A model generated the notes under the pieces. That model ran no database searches. It saw only the letters and a program-made list of their open reading frames with translations, and was not told where the DNA came from. Source: an uncultured Collinsella sp. (GTDB lineage: Bacteria > Actinomycetota > Coriobacteriia > Coriobacteriales > Coriobacteriaceae). Taken from it: a DNA stretch of 5,041 nucleotides. Location: positions 1 to 5,041 of the forward strand of contig CAJMBB010000141.1 of assembly GCA_905211615.1 (NCBI GenBank), given 5' to 3'. Of this stretch, positions 1 through 5,041 are shown one piece after another; position 1 is the first letter of the stretch, and every line of letters begins with the position of its first letter. The position numbers and the translations under genes were made by a program.

Positions 1-113
1 GCCTTGGTTTGGCGGCGCGTTCTGGCGTGGCCACAATCTGGTTTGATGGCGTGCCCTGGTGTGGCGGCGTTGACGGCGTGCCCTGGCGTGACGGAGCGTC
101 CTGGCGTGGACCG
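1..113. repeat. Degenerate GC-rich direct repeats, non-coding
   Basis: This stretch follows the methyltransferase stop and contains no credible gene. It is built from variants of the 7-mer TGGCGTG, at about 23, 47, 57, 74, 84 and 102. The clearest part is two tandem units, 44-70 and 71-99. Both start TGA[T/C]GGCGTGCCCTGG, and the exact 12-mer GGCGTGCCCTGG recurs at 48-59 and 75-86, a 27-base period. Flanking partial copies (CTGGCGTGG) sit at 22-30 and 101-109. On the plus strand the frame reads as a repeated Asp-Gly-Val-Pro-Trp peptide, but that frame runs antisense into the methyltransferase and has no ribosome binding site inside the window. No T-tract terminator for the methyltransferase is visible here. 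The repeats are seen directly; any function is unknown. Confidence 0.55.
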
Positions 114-758
114 CTAGCCCTTTCGCGCGACCAGATGCGCGCGGAATCCCTTCTGCGCCTCGAGCTTGAGCGGGGTGAGCCCGGATTCCTCGACGAGCAC
201 GCGTAGCTCGGACAGCTTGAGGATGCGCACGTCGCCATGGCCCAAGAGGCGTGCCAGCGGTAGCTCGATGTTGTTCATGAGCCAGACCGCGACATCGTTC
301 GAGGTGTAGTCGCGAAGGACCAGTCGCCCGCCGGGCCGAAGGACGCGCGCCACCTCGGCGAAAAACCTCTCCGGATGCGGGTAGTGGTGGAAGCTGTTGG
401 AGCAGAGCACGGCGTCGAAGCTCTGGGGCTCGAAGGGCAGTGCCTCCGCGTCTCCGACGACAAAGCTGACGTTATCGAGCTGCTTTGCCCGGGCGACGTC
501 GATCATCCCGGGCGTGAGGTCGAGTCCAGTCAAGCGCTTGCTGGGATACCGGGCGTGGAGCAGTTCTAGGACGGCTCCGGTTCCACAGCCCACGTCGAGC
601 GCGTCCTCGAACGGTTCGAGCTCAAGCTCCTCGAGCATTTGCGGATAGTCGTCCTTGCACATCTCGTAAATGCCGGCATGGCCGGATTCGTAGACCTTTG
701 CCGCCTCGGTGAACTCCTTGATGGAGAGCTGCTTGAGCTCCTCTGCCGATCTTGCCAT
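114..758 (-). CDS. Class I SAM-dependent methyltransferase (Methyltransf_11 / UbiE-like)
   Basis: This is a predicted cytoplasmic methyltransferase of 214 residues that transfers a methyl group from S-adenosylmethionine to an unidentified acceptor. The Rossmann-fold motifs are complete and in order: motif I LDVGCGTGA at about 54-62 (SAM-binding glycine loop), the acidic residue ending strand 2 at D80 (GLDL), GDAEALPF at 102-109 (adenine-side motif II), SFDAVLCSNSFHHY at 113-126 (motif IV region), and RVLRPGGRLVL at 138-148. The last is the typical post-motif of the Methyltransf_11 family. The length fits a stand-alone small-molecule methyltransferase. The ATG at 758 is chosen over an in-frame ATG at 824 because AAGGAG lies 4 bases upstream, and the longer version adds only a basic, low-complexity stretch and would begin inside the terminator region. 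No membrane segment or signal peptide is seen. The substrate cannot be assigned: UbiE-like proteins act on quinones, sterols, small metabolites and others. The gene lies 118 bases downstream of the permease, behind a probable terminator. Confidence 0.9.
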   Translation of the reverse strand: MARSAEELKQLSIKEFTEAAKVYESGHAGIYEMCKDDYPQMLEELELEPFEDALDVGCGTGAVLELLHARYPSKRLTGLDLTPGMIDVARAKQLDNVSFVVGDAEALPFEPQSFDAVLCSNSFHHYPHPERFFAEVARVLRPGGRLVLRDYTSNDVAVWLMNNIELPLARLLGHGDVRILKLSELRVLVEESGLTPLKLEAQKGFRAHLVARKG

Positions 759-761
759 GGG

Positions 762-769
762 TCTCCTTC
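762..769 (-). promoter_or_regulatory. Ribosome binding site of the methyltransferase
   Basis: On the minus strand GAAGGAGA precedes the ATG at 758. Its AAGGAG core leaves a 4-base spacer (ACCC). This near-consensus Shine-Dalgarno sequence decides the start in favour of 758 rather than the upstream in-frame ATG at 824. The bases between it and the terminator at 823 are GC-rich and show no convincing -10/-35 pair. Confidence 0.75.
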
Positions 770-822
770 TGTTCGGGGAAGTCTGACGTTGCGCGCGTTT
801 GCCCACGTCGGGCCTGGCGGGC

Positions 823-864
823 AAATAACGCGGGGCACCCTTCCTTCGGTTCGTGCCCCCGCGT
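823..864 (-). terminator. Likely intrinsic terminator after the FtsX-type permease
   Basis: On the minus strand an inverted repeat begins 12 bases after the permease stop. The arm at 864-853 (ACGCGGGGGCAC) pairs with 838-828 (GTGCCCCGCGT) over 11 base pairs with one bulged G. The loop is 14 bases (852-839). The stem is very GC-rich and runs directly into TTATTT (828-823), a short U-rich tail. Position, strand and shape all fit a rho-independent terminator for the ATPase-permease operon. The tail is short, so termination may be partial and some transcripts may read into the methyltransferase. Confidence 0.6.
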
Positions 865-876
865 GCGGGCGGTTCT

Positions 877-3543
877 CTATTCCTGGACCTTCAGCGCCTC
901 GGAGAGGCTCACGCGCTTGATAGAACGCGTGTGCAGCAGCGCCACGACCAGGTAGGTCACAAAGCCAATGCCCACGCACGCCGCCATGGACCAAGCGGGC
1001 ACGTAGATCTCGATATTGCCGTTGTAGGCGAGCAGCATCGAGCGGAAGATGGCCGTGAGCGAGCCAATAATGACCGGCAGGCTCAGCACGAGCGACGCCG
1101 CCACGCACAGCGTGATCGAGCGGATGTACAGATGCGAGATCTCGCTATCGCGATAGCCAAAGACTTTCATGTAGCTGATCGAACGGGCGCTGTGGTCGAT
1201 CACCGCCTTGGTCAGCAGGTACATAAACAGCAGGAAGATAAACACCGCGAGCCCGATCATCATTCCGATCATTTTGCTCATCATGCCGATGAACTGGTCG
1301 CCCACGGCGCGCATGTCGTCGGGCGTGGTGTCGCCGGCAAAGTAACGAGCATCGAGGTCGAGCTTCTCGTCGCTCACATAGCCGTTAAAGTAGGCGGCGT
1401 CGTTGCCGAACAGCTCGTTAAAGTCGTCGATACTCATATAGATATTCATGTCCGACTTGGAGCCCCAGGCACAGTCCTTGCCCGCGTACTCAAGGGAATA
1501 ATGCTCCCCCTCGTACTTGTCGATGAGCGTGACCTTCTGGCCCTCGCTCCAGCCAAACTTGTCGAGCAGGCCGCCGCCAAAGACGACGCGCCCATCGCCA
1601 ACGTTGAGGTCTTTCCAATAGCGCGAATCGGACGAGATGCCGTAGACGGAAATCGTCTCCTCGCCATTACCATCGCCGCGGTCGTATTGCAGCTGGTAGA
1701 CGGCGTATTTCTCGGCCTGCGCGATTGTGCCTGCACCGTTGTCGATCGTGTTGACCGGGTGAATGTCGTCGTTGTCGGTGTCGATCTTAGAGGCTTTGTC
1801 GATCAGGTCGATAGCCTCGTCGCGGTTGCAGCCGAGAGCATCGGCAAGGTCATCGAGGCGCGCATAAAGCGCATCCTTCTTGTCCTGGACCTTGGCGAGC
1901 GCGTCCTGCGCCGCGGCCAGGCTCTCGGCAGACGGAGCGCTGGTCGCAGCATTGGCTGCCACCTGCGCCGCATCGGCCGCGTCGTCGAGCTCGTCATCGG
2001 CATCTTGGGCGGCAGAAAGCAGCGCGCCGTCAACCGACTGCAAGCGCTCGAGTGCCGACCACTGCTCGCGCTCCTCGGCAGTGCCCTCGAGCTCCAGCGG
2101 CGCCTTGAGCGTGTACTGGTGCTCGGCGACCAGACTCGTCTCGAGATTGTCCGCATAGTGCGTCATCGTGGGCAGAATCGCCAGGCCAAAGAGCAGCAGC
2201 AGCGAGGCAAACGCAATGCCCACGAAGAGCGTGGCGAAGTTGCCCAGGTTGCGCAGGAAGATACGCAGGCGGAAGCGGGAAACAAAACCCATGCGCTCCG
2301 GCAGCTGCAAGCCGCGCTTGGTGCCCGATTTGCCGCTCGCCTCGTGACGAAGGAACTGCAACGGCGTCTTGCCCATTTTGCGAAGCAGGCCCACCAGCGT
2401 GATGAGGATGAGCGCGGCGGCGGGAACCACGGCGCACTTCACAAAGATCTCCCAGCTCCAGTACACCTGGAAGGGCGGCAGGCTGTACGAACCGTAATAG
2501 AGGCTACGCATGGGCTCGGTAAAGAACACAACGCCGAGCGCAGTGCCCAAAAGCGCCGCGACCACGCCCACGATAGCGGGAAGCGCAAGGTAGTGCAGCA
2601 CGATCCCGCGTCGACGATAGCCGCTGGCGAGCAACGTGCCGATGATGGCGCTCTCCTCCTCGATGGTGGCGTCGGTAAGGACCACAAAGACGAACGCCAT
2701 GATCACGATGATAATGTCGAGCAGCGTCATCCACATCATGGAGTCGCCGTCCACGTCGTCGCGCGCATAGCCAATGCCCTGATTGGAATCGGCGTCGATC
2801 AGATCGTCCACGCGCGCATCGGCGTCGGTCAGTGCCTCGACCATATCTTGCTCGGCGTCGATGCGGTCCGCGGTGGGGAGGTCGCGATCGGTAAAGGTGA
2901 AGGAGTAGGTGTAGGCGGGTGCGCCGCCAGCATCTTCGAGCGCGGCAAAGCCGCCATCGGTGACCTCGGCCACGCCGTACGTGATGGTGTTCACCGTAAA
3001 GTCCGAATTGTTGAGGAACAGCGCCTGGCTATCGGGCTGGGTCATGATGCCGCAGATGATGTAGGTGCGGCCCTCAAGCTCAAGCTTATCGCCCACGGCG
3101 AGGTCGTTGTTGGTGGCGAAGACACGGTCGATGGCTACCTCATCGTCCGTCTTGGGCTCCTTGCCCTCACAGTAGGACGCGATATCGACCTTGGTGCGGT
3201 GCGCATAGGTGCGCAGCGTGCGCTTGGTGCCGTCGTCGCCGGCGGTCTTTTTGATGATGGCGTCGATGGAGAAATTCTTGTAGAGCGTAACGCCGCCGAC
3301 GCCGCCGGCTGCATCCTCGGCCGCCTTGAGCTGGTCTTTGGTGGCCTCGAAGGAGGTGGTCACGCGGCCGTCCTCAATCGTGTACGCATCGCGCATGTCG
3401 TCGATAAGGCAGCCGATGGAATGCGCTGCGAGCAAAAAACCCGACGTGAGGGCGATACTTCCGCACATAAGCAAAAAGATGCCCAGGTACTTGCCGATAT
3501 TGCGGCGCAGCTCGCGTGGGAGACGTTTTGCGAGAGGTGTCAT
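877..3543 (-). CDS. Large FtsX/MacB-type ABC transporter permease
   Basis: This 888-residue integral membrane protein is the permease partner of the ATPase just upstream. A basic N-terminus (KRLPRELRR) leads into membrane segment 1 at about 19-41. An extracellular region of about 230 residues follows (42-270), then segments at about 272-290, 316-340 and 367-387. A cytoplasmic linker follows, then segment 5 (433-457), a second extracellular region of about 300 residues (458-755), and segments at 757-779, 806-830 and 849-869. This is the duplicated layout with two FtsX domains, marked by the cytoplasmic turns EEESAIIGTLLASGYRRR (295-312) and DHSARSISYMKVFGYRDSE (783-801). The second extracellular region carries an acidic, Ala/Asp-rich helical insert (about 484-590). 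Cysteines at 125, 164, 572 and 691 fall in the extracellular regions. The ATG at 3543 is preferred; an in-frame TTG at 3558 would overlap the ATPase stop. The 8-base gap implies translational coupling. Such permeases export or extract lipids, lipoproteins or peptides; the substrate here is unknown. Confidence 0.92.
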   Translation of the reverse strand: MTPLAKRLPRELRRNIGKYLGIFLLMCGSIALTSGFLLAAHSIGCLIDDMRDAYTIEDGRVTTSFEATKDQLKAAEDAAGGVGGVTLYKNFSIDAIIKKTAGDDGTKRTLRTYAHRTKVDIASYCEGKEPKTDDEVAIDRVFATNNDLAVGDKLELEGRTYIICGIMTQPDSQALFLNNSDFTVNTITYGVAEVTDGGFAALEDAGGAPAYTYSFTFTDRDLPTADRIDAEQDMVEALTDADARVDDLIDADSNQGIGYARDDVDGDSMMWMTLLDIIIVIMAFVFVVLTDATIEEESAIIGTLLASGYRRRGIVLHYLALPAIVGVVAALLGTALGVVFFTEPMRSLYYGSYSLPPFQVYWSWEIFVKCAVVPAAALILITLVGLLRKMGKTPLQFLRHEASGKSGTKRGLQLPERMGFVSRFRLRIFLRNLGNFATLFVGIAFASLLLLFGLAILPTMTHYADNLETSLVAEHQYTLKAPLELEGTAEEREQWSALERLQSVDGALLSAAQDADDELDDAADAAQVAANAATSAPSAESLAAAQDALAKVQDKKDALYARLDDLADALGCNRDEAIDLIDKASKIDTDNDDIHPVNTIDNGAGTIAQAEKYAVYQLQYDRGDGNGEETISVYGISSDSRYWKDLNVGDGRVVFGGGLLDKFGWSEGQKVTLIDKYEGEHYSLEYAGKDCAWGSKSDMNIYMSIDDFNELFGNDAAYFNGYVSDEKLDLDARYFAGDTTPDDMRAVGDQFIGMMSKMIGMMIGLAVFIFLLFMYLLTKAVIDHSARSISYMKVFGYRDSEISHLYIRSITLCVAASLVLSLPVIIGSLTAIFRSMLLAYNGNIEIYVPAWSMAACVGIGFVTYLVVALLHTRSIKRVSLSEALKVQE

Positions 3544-3551
3544 GGCGCCGC

Positions 3552-4265
<714 letters not shown>

Positions 4266-4287
4266 GGTATCCCCCATTGTTAGCCTC

Positions 4288-4314
4288 ATACTACTTTATG
4301 AACGTAATAGTAAA
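4288..4314 (-). promoter_or_regulatory. Candidate promoter of the ATPase-permease operon
   Basis: On the minus strand TTTACT (4314-4309) resembles a -35 box and TAGTAT (4293-4288) a -10 box, each matching four of six consensus positions. The spacer is 15 bases, shorter than the optimal 17. Transcription would start near 4281, leaving a leader of about 16 bases before the ATG at 4265. This AT-rich stretch stands out from its GC-rich surroundings. The call is tentative: the matches are partial, and other hexamer pairs in the same stretch are possible. Confidence 0.35.
4289..4312. promoter_or_regulatory. Putative operator palindrome before the ATPase gene
   Basis: A 24-base imperfect palindrome has exact 5-base outer arms, TACTA (4289-4293) and TAGTA (4308-4312). 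Symmetry extends one further pair at the second position inward, and the centre is not symmetric. It coincides with the candidate promoter, covering the spacer and most of both hexamers, which is where a dimeric repressor (for example of the TetR or GntR/YtrA type often linked to ABC exporters) would bind. No regulator gene lies in the window. The symmetry is seen; the operator role is inferred. Confidence 0.35.
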
Positions 4315-4358
4315 CCTTGGCGAACTATTTTGGGGCGAGGCCTAGGATTTATTTCAGA

Positions 4359-5041
4359 CTAGGCGCGAGATTTGGCGCGTGCGAAAGCCAGGCCTACGGC
4401 GGCAATGGCGGCGGCGAAGAGCACGGTGACGCCCAGGTCGCAGGCGATGTCGCCCAACACGGCAGACGTCAGGTCCGAAGCGAGCGCCTTGCCGATCGCG
4501 TCGTTCACCCAATATGTCGGCACAAAGTGCGCCACGGTCTGCACGGCCGATCCCATGAGCGACAACGGCATCCAGGCGCCGCCCAAAAACGTCATGAGCA
4601 TGCCAAGCAGATTGCCCACACCGTTAAGCAGCTCCTCGCGCGCACCCAGGCTCGACAGCGCAAAGCCAACGGCCAGAGGCGTGCACGCCAGGGCAAACGT
4701 CGCCGCCAGCGCCAGGCACACACGACCCACGCCGACCTCGGCAACCGCGCCGGCAAAGCCCACGACGCCCATCATGCTCGACACAAACCAGATGCAGACG
4801 GTGATCACAGTGGCGGCCGCAAACACGGCGAGCGAACGCCGGCGCTCGGAGATTGGGCCGGCATCCATACGACGCACGCGCTCGGGCTCGTTCATGCCCG
4901 AGAACACCAGCCCCACCGATACGATGACCGACGAGATAATCGCGTACGCGCCAAAGTTGAAATACGACTTGAGCATGGCGGCGGCAGTCGAACCAACCTT
5001 GACCTGCTCAATCTGGACCTCGGCGCGCTTGGCGGCGGCAT
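4359..5041 (-). CDS. ABC-2 type transporter permease, C-terminal part (5' end outside window)
   Basis: This is the C-terminal 226 residues of an integral membrane exporter subunit of the ABC-2 superfamily (ABC2_membrane_3-like). The frame is open to the window edge. An ATG at 4976 is not the true start: in-frame sequence upstream of it (ending VGSTAAAML) continues the conserved pre-membrane segment, and no ribosome binding site precedes it. Within the visible part, membrane segments lie at about 28-47, 70-90, 107-130, 140-160 and 203-221. The pair FLGGAWMPLSLM (151-162) and HFVPTYW (171-177) is the hallmark loop between the last two segments of drug, polysaccharide or lantibiotic-type ABC-2 permeases. 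The tail ends in basic residues (RAKSRA), as expected for a cytoplasmic C-terminus. Its own ATPase is presumably encoded upstream, outside the window. The 93-base gap with a promoter candidate suggests it is not co-transcribed with the downstream ATPase by necessity. The substrate is unknown. Confidence 0.88.
   Translation of the reverse strand, partial: AAAKRAEVQIEQVKVGSTAAAMLKSYFNFGAYAIISSVIVSVGLVFSGMNEPERVRRMDAGPISERRRSLAVFAAATVITVCIWFVSSMMGVVGFAGAVAEVGVGRVCLALAATFALACTPLAVGFALSSLGAREELLNGVGNLLGMLMTFLGGAWMPLSLMGSAVQTVAHFVPTYWVNDAIGKALASDLTSAVLGDIACDLGVTVLFAAAIAAVGLAFARAKSRA

Noticed and set aside
9..206. A 65-codon plus-strand frame with repeated Asp-Gly-Val-Pro-Trp motifs
   Set aside because: The peptide repeat is explained by the underlying DNA repeat. 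The frame runs antisense into the methyltransferase C-terminus, and the 8 bases before its ATG-like start contain no ribosome binding site.
853..872. A second small hairpin (CCCG / CGGG) next to the terminator
   Set aside because: It is a 4-pair stem competing with the far stronger 11-pair stem and has no U-rich tail.
566..1108. A 180-codon minus-strand frame spanning the permease end, the gap and the methyltransferase start
   Set aside because: It overlaps two well-supported genes out of frame and crosses the terminator. It has no domain or credible ribosome binding site.
4340..4364. Inverted repeat GCCTAG / CTAGGC overlapping the ABC-2 permease stop codon
   Set aside because: The stem is only 6 base pairs with a 13-base loop, and no T-rich tail follows on either strand. 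It is too weak to call a terminator.

Overview
This window is GC-rich, accessory-type bacterial DNA. All four genes lie on the minus strand and use GC-ending codons strongly. The best taxonomic guess is a high-GC Gram-positive such as a gut Coriobacteriia (Collinsella-like). That rests on composition, codon habit and exporter type only; there is no marker gene here.

Layout in transcription order (high to low coordinates): (1) 5041-4359, the C-terminal part of an ABC-2 type exporter permease, whose 5' end lies outside the window. (2) 4358-4266, a 93-base AT-richer gap with a palindrome and promoter-like hexamers just upstream of the next gene. (3) 4265-3552, a complete MacB/LolD/FtsE-class ABC ATPase. 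(4) 3543-877, a complete 888-residue FtsX/MacB-type permease that begins 8 bases after the ATPase stop. (5) 864-823, a likely intrinsic terminator closing that pair. (6) 758-114, a class I SAM-dependent methyltransferase with a good ribosome binding site. (7) 113-1, non-coding, holding degenerate GC-rich direct repeats.

The ATPase and large permease almost certainly form one transporter: the ATPase dimer drives a permease with eight membrane segments and two large extracellular regions. Such systems move or extract amphipathic substrates such as lipids, lipoproteins, peptides or antimicrobials, or transmit mechanical force across the membrane. The substrate cannot be read from sequence. The ABC-2 permease belongs to a different exporter architecture and probably to a separate upstream operon with its own ATPase, so the window looks like two adjacent export modules. 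The methyltransferase is probably a separate unit.

I found no RNA gene, CRISPR array, insertion sequence or clear new system. The points most worth checking are the putative operator before the ATPase, the acidic Ala/Asp-rich helical insert in the second extracellular region of the large permease, and the repeat tract at the left edge.
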